Shown: in pieces, positions 20,660 to 30,730 of the stretch
Layout of the letters: the number at the start of each line of letters is the position of its first letter
Position numbering within the stretch: position 1 is the stretch's first letter
Assembly (NCBI GenBank): GCA_001839685.1
Contig: MLAK01000176.1
Location: 1 to 64,000, forward strand
Direction: 5' to 3'
Origin: Tritrichomonas foetus
Taxonomy: Eukaryota; Parabasalia; Tritrichomonadida; Tritrichomonadidae
DNA length: 64,000 nucleotides
Notes under the pieces: model-generated
Told to the model about the DNA's origin: nothing
The model's input: the letters and a program-made list of their open reading frames with translations, nothing else
Database searches by the model: none
Program-made: the position numbers and the translations under genes

Positions 20660-21448
20660 ATGAGTAAGGTACAATTCGGTGGAGTACTTGTCAATGACTA
20701 CCAAATCACCAGCACTAAAATTAGGAATTCCAGAGTCGTCCTCTCCAATGCAGTAAAAGATGGAAAGAATTTTATGTTGAAATTCACAACAGGATACAAT
20801 GAACTATACTTTATCGACAACTTTCAATGCTCTACTGTTGTTAAACCAATTGAACACTTTTTCTACAAAAATAAATACGTATCAGTATTTCCATCCTATT
20901 CAACAGATTTGTATGATTTTGTTGCCAAAAACAGTAACATTCCATTGGAAAAGACGTTACAAATCATTGAAGATTGCTTCAGTGCTGTTTATTATCTCCA
21001 TAATTGCTCTGTATTACATAACAATATCAAACTCGAGAACTTTGTCATCTATGACGAAGGAAATGGCATTTTGAACACTAAGATCAGAGACTTTCAAGGA
21101 GCTGTCATCCTCGACAAAGGCGAAAAGTGCACCTGCCAATACGGCACACCTGGATACATGGCGCCTGAATTTCATGAAGGCCATTCATTCCCATCAGACA
21201 TCTATGCACTCGGAGTCACACTTCGTTACCTTTGGTATCGTACAAAGAAAACAGATACTTACGCAAACCAAATAAACGTATCGATTATTGATTCACTTCT
21301 TGAAAGAATGGTCAAAGAAGATCCAAACAGCAGACCAACTGCACAAGAGTGTTATAGTATCATTTATTATAACATCAACTCAAAAGCAGCAACCATTATA
21401 AATAATCAACAACTGATCAAAAACTCAGGTTCATGTGAATGCTTTTAA
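20660..21448 (+). CDS. Small protein-kinase-like protein, probable pseudokinase
   Basis: A 262-residue protein with an ATG at 20660 that is almost entirely a kinase fold. The glycine loop is unrecognisable. A candidate ATP-binding lysine is present (FMLKF, residue about 41). The catalytic loop reads HNNIKLENF where active kinases have HRDxKxxN, so the base aspartate is Asn. The metal-binding motif reads DFQG instead of DFG. The substrate-lobe anchor GTPGYMAPE and the DIYALG aspartate are intact. The protein ends in CECF, which has the form of a CaaX prenylation box, with a further Cys just before it. A signalling scaffold tethered to membranes is a reasonable inference. Its codon use is more GC-rich than that of nearby spacers. 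Confidence 0.75.
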   Translation: MSKVQFGGVLVNDYQITSTKIRNSRVVLSNAVKDGKNFMLKFTTGYNELYFIDNFQCSTVVKPIEHFFYKNKYVSVFPSYSTDLYDFVAKNSNIPLEKTLQIIEDCFSAVYYLHNCSVLHNNIKLENFVIYDEGNGILNTKIRDFQGAVILDKGEKCTCQYGTPGYMAPEFHEGHSFPSDIYALGVTLRYLWYRTKKTDTYANQINVSIIDSLLERMVKEDPNSRPTAQECYSIIYYNINSKAATIINNQQLIKNSGSCECF

Positions 21449-21480
21449 GCTTGCTTTATTAGTGATAATTTCCTGTTATT

Positions 21481-21500
21481 CTATCTATCTATCTATCTAT
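21481..21500. repeat. CTAT tetranucleotide microsatellite
   Basis: Five perfect copies of CTAT, just downstream of the pseudokinase stop codon. A simple repeat with no further content. Confidence 0.95.
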
Positions 21501-21635
21501 TTAGTAAATATTTAATAGATTCCTTAATCTTTGCAATCAAGTTTTTTTTTAAGAATTTTTGTGTCAAACAAAAAAGTTTTTCCAATCTTTTCCATATCAC
21601 ATGTCGACCGATCATAAAATCTCAACTAGGTCAAA

Positions 21636-22322
21636 ATGAAATTTACCAAAAAAATACTCGAGCAAGCAATAAAAGCAATGGAAAAATTAATAAAGCGACC
21701 AATATCTTCCCTATTTCATGAACCTTTAAAAGGAGTCAACGTCGAACAATCAGGCATCACCAACCGAATCGGCCTGAAAACCATTCTTAATCGACTTAAA
21801 GAAGGATTTTACCACGATACGTATCTCTGGCTCTGTGACGTGGAGACAGTTTTCCATAATGTCGAGCTTTATTATTCCGATGTGTCGTTCGAAGCATGCA
21901 TGGCTCGTGAAATGCGTAAACTTTTCAATAAAGAGCGCCGGTTTTTAATGCAATACTCGTCGAGCCTGTGGACAACAAATATGCATGCGCTAAGGGTGAA
22001 ATTGGTGAAATACATTCATGCAGCACCATCAAAACTCAAATCGCAAATCCCACAAATTGCTTTTGCTGAGCTTCCAAAACCAAGGCAGCTGAAATTCACT
22101 TCACATGACATTCAATGCTTCCAACTTGCGTCAGAAATGATCGAAAACGATACAGAAAATGAGGGACTTGTCAGGGTCATAAATCAGTCGCAGCCAGACG
22201 CCTTCCAAAATGTGACGCCTGTGTCGCTCAATATTGGTCAATTATCTGATGCGACACTTAAATCACTAAAGGAGTATATGTCAGAGTGTCTGAGAAAAAG
22301 AAACTTAAGCTACCCAGAGTAG
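21636..22322 (+). CDS. Bromodomain protein
   Basis: A 228-residue protein with an ATG at 21636. Residues about 5-110 match a bromodomain: the first helix (AMEKLIKRPISSLFHEPLKG), the central ITNRIGLKTILNRLKEGFYHD, which corresponds to the family's PMDL-TI-KL-G-Y core, and the B-helix LCDVETVFHNVELYYSD. At the position where most bromodomains have the acetyl-lysine-binding Asn (usually within a YN pair), this protein has YYSD, so binding may be altered. The C-terminal SLNIGQLSDATLKSLKEYMSECL looks like a short NET-like or helical tail. A TCATA lies about 25 bases upstream of the ATG. Chromatin reading is the family role; the ligand here is unknown. Confidence 0.7.
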   Translation: MKFTKKILEQAIKAMEKLIKRPISSLFHEPLKGVNVEQSGITNRIGLKTILNRLKEGFYHDTYLWLCDVETVFHNVELYYSDVSFEACMAREMRKLFNKERRFLMQYSSSLWTTNMHALRVKLVKYIHAAPSKLKSQIPQIAFAELPKPRQLKFTSHDIQCFQLASEMIENDTENEGLVRVINQSQPDAFQNVTPVSLNIGQLSDATLKSLKEYMSECLRKRNLSYPE

Positions 22323-22829
22323 TCACCTTACATCTTTTTCTTTTGTGCGTTTTTTAAAAAATATTTGATTTTTATAATATTCGATTTTGATTCTATTCTT
22401 GATACAATTAAATAGTATATGTGAATTATTATTTATTAATCTTATTTTCACCTTTATCTTTCCATCGCATGAAATGAAATTAATTATTTATGACAAACTG
22501 TTTTTATCAGTCTTATTCTTTGTTTTCCGTTCTTATAAATATCTAAATATGCTAATTATAATAATAAAACCGTGTTTTCGTAAACAAACACAAAATTCTA
22601 AAATTTTGAGGTCTGTGATGATGATGATGGAAATGAGAATGTAGTGAAATTATCAGACCATGGTTATTGAATCAAAACACTCTTATTTTGTTTTTTTAAG
22701 GATGTAGTCTCACCGATCAAAAAGCAATCAAAATATTTTTCAATAGTATCATTCAAAATAAAAATTGAGAGAACTTTTTGAATTGTGACTATTTTTTTAC
22801 TACATTCAATTTATTTTATATGATTACGG
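22323..22829. other. Intergenic spacer
   Basis: An AT-rich spacer following the bromodomain gene. It contains an 85-codon frame at 22387-22644 of low-complexity hydrophobic composition that I do not consider a gene, and a short GATGATGATGATGG run near 22616. Nothing else is recognised. Confidence 0.5.
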
Positions 22830-23930
22830 AATGTATAGAAATTTTCGAACGAAAGAAATTCCAACTTCAATACGAAGAAAATGATCAATAACATAAATTC
22901 CATCAAATGGACCTTGATTCCAGATATCAAGTAATGAATGTAAAAGATTGATATCCAATTGCGCTAAAATTACCATCAGTCTGGAATGGTGATGAGTATC
23001 CCATAAACAAAGACATATACCATTATCAAATCACGATGTAATTAATTGATGTTCATGATTTCCATCTCCTGTTCTTACCCATGAATTAATACGTTAACCC
23101 ATTCTCCATCAACTTTAATTAAATCACCTCTGTCTTTTAATGAAATAATTGCAGTAGTAATCCATTCTTTAGTATCAACTTTAATTAAATCACCTGGATA
23201 AAACCCTAAGAAATGTGTCATTTGATGATGATTTGATTTCTAAGAGTTGTTTCATGATATTATTTCTTTAATTTGTCCTAGTTCACCAATTTCGACAGGA
23301 TTAAAACGTTCAACTCTTTCAGACCATTTCGAAATTAAATCGGAATCAACATTTAAATATCGTGCAGATTTAATTGGAATATGATATATTATGTTGCTAA
23401 ATTCAATCTTGTTCGTAAACATTTTCATTCGTTTGAGGTCCATGTTCATGTGAAGAAGTTGGCGAAGAAACTAATTTTCCTGTTTTATCATCAACTAATC
23501 TGATCATTGAAGACAGCACATTCTTTTATCATTGTATAAATTAGTTCTTTCAATATTTTTTCATCATTAGTATATAAATAGTAATCAAATAAATTCTGAA
23601 AAATCCAAAGAACAGCACCAGATGACCAACCCCAAGAAAATGGCCAACAAAGACATAACATTATCTGGATAAGATATGAAATATTCTCGAATAGAAGAAT
23701 TAATGTTGAACCTTGATAATCAAATTGAACAATTGAAATTGCTCGATCAAGACCTCAATATAGAACATAATTTGTTATTTACTTTGTTTATGATATCTTC
23801 TAATGGAAATTTTATTACACCAAAAAAAACATATTTACCATATCATCCGCCTGATTCATTTTCACTTGTTAATTTATCGTATTCATTACTAACTTCATTA
23901 TCTTTGCCTTCACGGAATCATTGTTGAATT
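22830..23930 (-). pseudogene. Decayed GH95 alpha-L-fucosidase-like gene
   Basis: Read on the minus strand, 23670-23520 gives WPFSWGWSSGAVLWIFQNLF, DYYLYTNDEKILKEL and IYTMIKECAVF. After a frame change, 23505-23440 gives LVDDKTGKLVSSPTSSHEHG. This follows the GH95 order of the WGWSP-GGAWL helix, HYxFTGD, YPLLKEAAEF, and the GYLVTSPS-SPEN loop. Further on, IGELGQIKEI (about 23260-23290), GDLIKV and VNxxWVRTGDGNHE-like pieces, and DTHHHSRLMVILAQ (near 23005) correspond to the later part of the barrel. Many stops and frameshifts separate the pieces, so the gene is dead. The N-terminal part would lie towards the assembly gap and is not recognisable. The boundaries are approximate. Confidence 0.65.
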
Positions 23931-24167
23931 CGACGGAACGTAGCAAAGCATCACCATTTTATCCTTAACTTATACGTCCATTATTATTTGACTTTTTCTT
24001 CAAATGTTAAATGTTCTGTTTGAATTTCACAATATATATTTGCAAGTCTTAATTGAAAGTTTTCATTTTCTGCGGTTTCACTCAGAAATGAGTAATTTCA
24101 GAACTGAGTTCAGATGATGTGTTTTTCAAGAATTAAAAGAGTTAGATTGAATCATTCAATTGGTATC

Positions 24168-24193
24168 NNNNNNNNNNNNNNNNNNNNNNNNNN
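24168..24193. other. Assembly gap (26 N)
   Basis: A run of 26 undetermined bases marks a gap in the draft assembly, on the N-terminal side of the GH95 remnant. Confidence 1.
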
Positions 24194-25139
24194 TTGCTAT
24201 TTTAGTTTGCCCCATTCGTACTTTTTATAATTTCTTCGTTTTCAATGATTCTTTAATGAAGCTGAACGAACTGATTCTCAAACATCTTATAACCAATTAG
24301 TTTGCTTTATCTTCCATGATTGAAATCAAAAAGTTTTCCTACATCATTTCTAAGTGCTGGATTGTTACAAACCATGCAATATAATGCAAGTACAAAAACA
24401 ATAATAATATTTTGTATAATTTGATCAATAAACAATATATTACCTTCTTGTTGATAACTAGCATTTGGCAATTCACTTATATCAATGATTCAATCTTTTT
24501 TGTCTCTATCATATTATTGCAGAACGGCCCGATTAATTCGAAGATTATTCCGATACTCAGAGTGTTAAAGCATAATGATTTTATGACCAGATAAAATCTA
24601 AGGATTGGATACATTTTGTTTTCCACATAGCTTGAACTAATTCTTGTGTTAATCAAAACCGTAAATACACAAATGCTGAGTACTATTTATTAAGCTCATT
24701 AAATTCCAAAAGTATGTTTTAATATTTGAAATATGGATTATAATTCTAGAAAATTATTTCAATTCTGGGGTGAGTATGACTTTTCCTTTGGAATCTTTCG
24801 GAATTTTACGACATAAAAAATTTCACATCATCAATTAAATGCCACGTAAGTGAATTAAATTGGTTTACTTTTCACGACATTGAGTATCAATCTCGAAAAA
24901 AATCTGCGAATGTATTTAGAATTCTAGCAAGAGAAAATGCTTAGATTATCTATCTCTTCCGCTATTATCTTGTTTATTTTTCTCTACTTTTTTGTTTTTA
25001 TTCATTCCTTCTCTTGTATTTGTTATTCCCTTTTTTGTATTTGTTCTTTCTTCAGAATATAGATTTGTGAAAAAGTTTCGTAAAACCTGGAGTTTTCATG
25101 TAATCGGATTTAAAATTTCAAATTGGTTATTTCCTATAA
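24194..25139. other. Gene-poor AT-rich stretch
   Basis: I found no convincing gene or RNA. It may hold more of the decayed GH95 gene (25-30 codon stretches without stops on the minus strand near 24250-24300), but I could not align any of it with confidence. Confidence 0.4.
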
Positions 25140-25643
25140 TTTGTCACATTCTCTAAAGAAACAAACTTTATTGGCTAATAAATCATAACGTGATTGAAAA
25201 CAAATAAAACAAAATTCATTAAAAGATTTGAACCAAAACCACCATTTGAAAGATCATCGATTTTATATATATGAAAAGTTTCATAAACATTTAAATTGGC
25301 TTTAAAAGTGGAGAATAAGTTAAAACTTTTTCAGACACGAGAAATATTCATTGCACGATGATTATTCAAAGCACATATATCAATACTGAATCCAAAGGGT
25401 CGTTCTAACAAATTAATTATTGGAACATTTGCATGATCAATTATTTTATAATTAGAAATCATTTTTGATTTTTAAAAAGAGTTTTGTTAATGTTCTTAAA
25501 ATATTAGAAATATCAGTATCTTTTGGTAAATTTAGAATGACGAAATCAATATCACCAATTGGAAGATGAGTTTCAGTTGCCGAGAATCTTTGGGGGATGG
25601 CGATTGAGTTTTGATAATATTTTTCAATGATATTAGTAGACAT
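25140..25643 (-). pseudogene. Decayed Trf4/Cid1-type poly(A) polymerase gene fragment
   Basis: On the minus strand an ATG at 25643 opens a 63-codon frame ending at 25452. It contains FSATETHLPIGDIDFVILNLP, matching the FGSxxTGLxLPxSDID nucleotidyltransferase motif of non-canonical poly(A) polymerases, although the GS pair is lost and one metal-binding aspartate position is still seen (GDID). After the stop, in another frame, come DHANVPIINLLERPFGFSID (the central-domain strand with the third acidic residue) and then IDDLSNGGFGSNLLMNFVLF (corresponding to the GGIGSYxLxxM motif). The order is right for one ancestral gene broken by at least one stop and one frameshift and missing its C-terminal half. 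Confidence 0.65.
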
Positions 25644-26299
25644 GGTAATGACTAATCATAATTTTTTTTTCTGCTTCATTTGGATTTAGTCATCGCACAA
25701 ACGATTTTAAATGACCATCTAAATGTTATCTTTAAATGATAAATCCATGTTTCTTCATTTTGGATTGGGTCTTAAGAAGCTTACGGAAAATCTGATTCTA
25801 AAAAAATGACTTTTTGAATAGTCTCTGTTTTTTTCAGATGTTTACAGAGGTTATTATATTGAAATCTTAAAAATACTTTTTAAAGGAGATCTATTACTTT
25901 TTGAGGGCGACTGACAGCTTTTTGTGATTTCATCAGAAAAAATTATTCACTTTTTGTGCATGTTTGTTTCAAAATAATTCTGAGATATCTCAAATATTTC
26001 AATACCCATCTGAAAAATCATCATCATCACATATTCAATTTTTTTAATAGTTAACGGCATGGGACTACATCCTTAAAAAATTCACGAATTAATAAATGAT
26101 TTTGATAAAACACAACCTCTTTTGGCACAATATATTCAATTTTGAAAGCTAAAATATCAGAATTATGAAAAAGTTGGTGCAAATGTGATTTTTTCTGTTA
26201 AAAATTGACGATATTGTTACTTTCAATTCTCATTGAACAAATAAAGATTCAAAAAATTTCCTAATCAAGTGAACTTTTTCTAAATATTTATTTTCACCC
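25644..26299. other. Intergenic region upstream of histidine kinase
   Basis: A 656-base AT-rich spacer with no recognised coding fragment. Immediately before the kinase start it holds GAACTTTTTC at 26271-26280, a sequence that recurs upstream of several genes in this window, and a TTCACCC just before the ATG. Confidence 0.5.
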
Positions 26300-29200
26300 A
26301 TGCTTTTCTTTCTTCTTTCTTCACTCTACCTCAGAGTCACAGTCAATGGTTTTGTGCCATCGGTTCTCAGAAACGATGTATCACCTCTGACAGTTCGTGT
26401 GGAAGAAGAAAGTCATTCATTGAATCATTCTGACATTTATGTTATCGAACATCCATTTCGTTTCAAATATGCCAAAAAAGACCTCCCGCTGTGCAAATTC
26501 AAAGAGAAAATACCCAAATTCCGATTATTTAAGAAACAAAATAACAAAAATAATTTTTATACGAATCCAATTATTTCAGTTCCTCGAAATTTACCCGGCT
26601 CTTTTTCAATACTCAGTACGATCAGATCATTCAATATTTCAGTTGCATATTACACAGACCTAAATTTAACATATATTATTTTACCAAAAGATGAAGGAAC
26701 GCCAAATCATTATCGTGAAATTCCTTTGAATTCATCTCCATTTTATTTCTTGAAAGATCTTGAATCTGAATTTTTCGTTTTTTCTAAACATAAATCTTTT
26801 ATTACAAGACAAATTTGTACACCAAGTTATTATATTCAAAGGACATTCACAAGTGTTATTATTTTCTTAATTATTTTTTTTATTTGTATCGGATTTCTTT
26901 TAGTTATTCCTCATTTTCAAAAAGTGCATAATATTCAACTTTGGATTCATGATGACAAGTGCCACAACTATTATGGTCCTTCTTTTTCCATACTTGATGA
27001 CTATACAATTGGCAAGATTCAAAATCACATAAAAGTTGTTCAAAAATCAAAAGGTATGAAATCTTATAATACAGCTATCAAAATTCATCGATCAACTACA
27101 ACTATTGTTTATGAACGACTTTTAGTTTGTCAAATTGTTGAGAACCTTTTTATTACAGTTTTATGGAATGAAACTTTATTAAATGAAGATTCATTAGATT
27201 TTTCATTTGATATTGAATCAGAAAATTCTGGAATTTCTGAACCAGTCCTTACTTTTTCATCTTATCGTGAATACAGACCAATTAAAATTTCATTTACAAC
27301 TGAAAATAACATAAATTGCGTAATTGAACTACCTGCAGCTATTCTTGCCACTTTCCAACCATTCGGCCAACTTGTATCACTTTATCATACACTTATGGAT
27401 GAATTATTGGAATGTCTGAATGGGTATACAATTTTCGATAATACATTCGTGAATTTTTCGAATAAAGTAAATAAATTAATCGGATCTAATAAAAATTTGA
27501 TCTTTAAGAAAAATGGAAGAATTCTTTACCACTATTGCGCGCCTGGATATCAAATTCATTTTAACGAAATCTCTATTTCACATTTGGTTGAAACCTGTTC
27601 AAAAATTCAACCAAATACTTTTATTCATGATTTTTTGAAAGATGGTGATGATTGTTTCATTGCACATTTAAATGATATTTTTATTTTGTTTACCTTTACA
27701 CCTAATAAAATAGATATTTATGAAAATAGTGGTTGCATCATTTCTAGTTTATTTTTATTAGTTCAGCATCAGTTCATTGATGTTAATATTCTCAAAGTTA
27801 TTGTCGAAAGATTTTATGAAAGTATTGAAGAAACATCGAAACGGTTCATTCTTATTCAGTTTGGAATAAAATCTCGCTATTTACTCAATGTCATAAATTC
27901 TTCAATTCCAAATGCTGTCAATGTTGATGAATACATTTTAAAAATTCGTGAATCAGGACATCACACAATTGATATGATTATGAAAGAAGCACATGACATT
28001 GTTTCAAAAGGTGGAGGTATTTTGGGTAAGAAAAACAATACAATTGATAAGGGTGGTATATTGTCATATTATACATTTGTAGGAAATGTTGATTTTGATC
28101 CATTTTTGAACGAATATGTTGCTACATTTTTCATTGAAAATGTTACAGAAAAGAATGCACATGAAAAATTATTATTATCGTATGAAAAACATCTCCAGCA
28201 AGCTTCTGATTCTTTAAACATTCATAAATTGATCATCACTGATGGGAAAATCAAACTTGCTGACAATAAATTATTTGAAGAAATTGGCCAACCAAATGAA
28301 AGTCTTTTCGCAGCTGTTATTGATTCAGCTGATCTTCAATTACTACCTAAAATAATTAAAGGAAATCTAGTAACTATTCGATTAATTAATGGGAATGGTA
28401 ATCCTGTGTATTATTCTGCTTTGTCAAATGGAACAATTGGAATGATTTTCTGTATCAATGATTTGGATGAAATTTCTCGTGTTCGAAATAATGATGATGA
28501 TGGAATCCAATTAGCAGCATCTTCTGCACAGATAATTGTATGGACTGTGGATATGTCCAAAGACACAGTTCATTCATTGTTCATGCAACCAACTATTTGG
28601 GATGTTTTATCCACATATCCAGATACTAAGTTTTCGTCTATTCTTGATTTTATTCATAATGATGATCATTTTACCTTTTCAGATGGTTATAGAAGATTAA
28701 TGGATGGTGAACTTGATCAATGGGCAGGCGATGTTCGATTAATAAGAATGAATGGTAGTTATGAATGGCATAGATTCTTATTTTCTGTGACATCATCAAG
28801 ATTCATTCATTGTCTTGCTTGTAATATTCAAAAACAAAAAGAAATGGAAGCCAAGCTTGAGGATACTCATCGTCTTCGTGATCTTTTAATGTCTTCTGGA
28901 AAATTATCATTATGGCAATTTGATGATGACAACACACCTATTGAAGCAATGAGTCGATTTGATCCAGGAATTTCAAGTCTAGTGAAAATTAATTGGTCTT
29001 TCATAGAAAATCAAGTACCTTTGGACTATAAAGAACAATTTATAAACGCTGTAAATGATACACTTGATAATGATAAATCATTTGAAGTTGATTTACCTAT
29101 TCAACTAGATAATTTTATCTGGATTTCGTTAAGGGGGAAAAAGAGTCCAAATTCCAGACAAATTTTCGGTGTTTGTATTGATGTTACTGATCTTTGGAAG

Positions 29201-30730
29201 ACTTATACTATTTTAGAAGAAGAGAAAAAAGCTGCTGAACTTGCAAACGCTCAAAAAACTGTTTTCTTATCAAATATGTCACACGAAATTCGAACACCAA
29301 TGAATGGAATCTTTGGAATGCTCGATGTTTTAGCACTTCAAGATTTAACTAGTGAGCAAAGGCTTCTTGTTGAATCTTTACGCTCATCATCATCTCAATT
29401 AATGAGATTACTTGATGATACATTAAATTTGGCAAAAATTGAGTCAGGTTCTATTGATATAGAGTTATCTGTTTTTAGTATCACGAAACTAATTGAGCCT
29501 ATTTGTATTGCATCAGGATCTAGTGCGCGTTTACGGAAATTGAATTTCAATGTTATTATTGATAAATCATTTCCTTCACTTTTATATGGAGACCCTCAGC
29601 TTTTAATGCAAGTTGTAAATAATCTTGTTTCTAATGCATTGAAATTTACCACAAAAGGTTCAGTCACTTTATCTTTTCAATGGGTCGAAAGTGAAAATAA
29701 AGAATTATGTGTGGTTACTGTTAAAGATACTGGAATTGGAATTCCACCGGAAAGGCAACAAATTATTTTCGAAAGATTCCAGCAAGCTGATGCTAATGTT
29801 CAACGGTTTTATGGTGGTACTGGTCTTGGACTTGCTTTAGTTAGCGATATTTGTGGAGTTTTGGGTGGATCAATACGAATAAATAGTGAACCAGGTTCAG
29901 GTTCTGAATTTATTTGTGAAATTCCGATGGAATCAGCAATGGTAATTTATTCACCACCATTTTGTGATCAAAAATCACATGTTTTAATGGTTTCTATTGA
30001 AGATCAACTTTTATTGCATTCAATCCAAGAATGGATGACTCTTCATCGTTATACTGTTCAAATTTTTAGTGATCCTGAAGAAATAATCACTACTTCACGA
30101 AAGCCAAATACTAAAATTGATGCAATTTTAGTGGAAGGTTATAAAGAATATTGGACAAGAATTAAACACGTTGTTTCTCGATTTACTGAAAAAGAAGATA
30201 TACCGATTGTTTGCTCAATCTGTGATGCTGGTGAACCGATTTCATTTAAATATAATCTTGCTAAGCCTTTAATTATGGAACATCTACTTAATTTTATGAA
30301 TTCTGTTCGTTATGGAAAACTTGTTGATAAAAAAATTCATGAAGATCAGGAGAGTAAAAATATGTCACAGAAAAATATTCTCATTGTTGAAGATAATAAG
30401 GCTAATCAATTTGTGATGTCTAAAATCATGAAAAATCTTGGCTGTTCTTACCAAGTTGCTGAAAATGGTCAAGAAGCAATTGATAAGCTTGATAAAGATA
30501 CCTTTGATCTTGTTTTTATGGATTGTCAAATGCCAGTTCTTGATGGTGTTGAATCTACAAAAATTATTCGAAGCTCAAAGAAAGTATATTCATCAATTCC
30601 AATTATTGCATTGACTGCAAGTGCAATCGAAGGAGATGAAAAGAAATGCCTTGATGCAGGAATGGATAATTATTTACCAAAGCCAGTTAGGATAAAGCAA
30701 ATTACAGATGCCATTAATAGATATACATGA
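26300..30730 (+). CDS. Membrane-bound hybrid histidine kinase
   Basis: A 1476-residue protein with an ATG at 26300. A hydrophobic N-terminus (residues 1-17) looks like a signal peptide or first membrane span, followed by an extracytoplasmic region and a strong membrane span at about 184-204. After a long sensor region, PAS-like folds lie at about 735-850 and 860-970. The HisKA helix has SHEIRTPMNG with the phosphoacceptor His at about 995. The ATPase shows NNLVSNALKFT, DTGIGIPPE and GGTGLGLALV. A degenerate receiver without the acceptor Asp spans about 1225-1345. It is followed by a complete receiver (ILIVEDNKANQ, FMDCQMPVLDG with Asp about 1408, LTASA, KP) to the end. All catalytic motifs look intact. 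It should autophosphorylate on His and relay to its receiver; the stimulus is unknown. Confidence 0.92.
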   Translation: MLFFLLSSLYLRVTVNGFVPSVLRNDVSPLTVRVEEESHSLNHSDIYVIEHPFRFKYAKKDLPLCKFKEKIPKFRLFKKQNNKNNFYTNPIISVPRNLPGSFSILSTIRSFNISVAYYTDLNLTYIILPKDEGTPNHYREIPLNSSPFYFLKDLESEFFVFSKHKSFITRQICTPSYYIQRTFTSVIIFLIIFFICIGFLLVIPHFQKVHNIQLWIHDDKCHNYYGPSFSILDDYTIGKIQNHIKVVQKSKGMKSYNTAIKIHRSTTTIVYERLLVCQIVENLFITVLWNETLLNEDSLDFSFDIESENSGISEPVLTFSSYREYRPIKISFTTENNINCVIELPAAILATFQPFGQLVSLYHTLMDELLECLNGYTIFDNTFVNFSNKVNKLIGSNKNLIFKKNGRILYHYCAPGYQIHFNEISISHLVETCSKIQPNTFIHDFLKDGDDCFIAHLNDIFILFTFTPNKIDIYENSGCIISSLFLLVQHQFIDVNILKVIVERFYESIEETSKRFILIQFGIKSRYLLNVINSSIPNAVNVDEYILKIRESGHHTIDMIMKEAHDIVSKGGGILGKKNNTIDKGGILSYYTFVGNVDFDPFLNEYVATFFIENVTEKNAHEKLLLSYEKHLQQASDSLNIHKLIITDGKIKLADNKLFEEIGQPNESLFAAVIDSADLQLLPKIIKGNLVTIRLINGNGNPVYYSALSNGTIGMIFCINDLDEISRVRNNDDDGIQLAASSAQIIVWTVDMSKDTVHSLFMQPTIWDVLSTYPDTKFSSILDFIHNDDHFTFSDGYRRLMDGELDQWAGDVRLIRMNGSYEWHRFLFSVTSSRFIHCLACNIQKQKEMEAKLEDTHRLRDLLMSSGKLSLWQFDDDNTPIEAMSRFDPGISSLVKINWSFIENQVPLDYKEQFINAVNDTLDNDKSFEVDLPIQLDNFIWISLRGKKSPNSRQIFGVCIDVTDLWKTYTILEEEKKAAELANAQKTVFLSNMSHEIRTPMNGIFGMLDVLALQDLTSEQRLLVESLRSSSSQLMRLLDDTLNLAKIESGSIDIELSVFSITKLIEPICIASGSSARLRKLNFNVIIDKSFPSLLYGDPQLLMQVVNNLVSNALKFTTKGSVTLSFQWVESENKELCVVTVKDTGIGIPPERQQIIFERFQQADANVQRFYGGTGLGLALVSDICGVLGGSIRINSEPGSGSEFICEIPMESAMVIYSPPFCDQKSHVLMVSIEDQLLLHSIQEWMTLHRYTVQIFSDPEEIITTSRKPNTKIDAILVEGYKEYWTRIKHVVSRFTEKEDIPIVCSICDAGEPISFKYNLAKPLIMEHLLNFMNSVRYGKLVDKKIHEDQESKNMSQKNILIVEDNKANQFVMSKIMKNLGCSYQVAENGQEAIDKLDKDTFDLVFMDCQMPVLDGVESTKIIRSSKKVYSSIPIIALTASAIEGDEKKCLDAGMDNYLPKPVRIKQITDAINRYT

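Noticed and set aside
24412..24594. 60-codon plus-strand frame near the assembly gap
   Set aside because: No motif and low-complexity hydrophobic composition.
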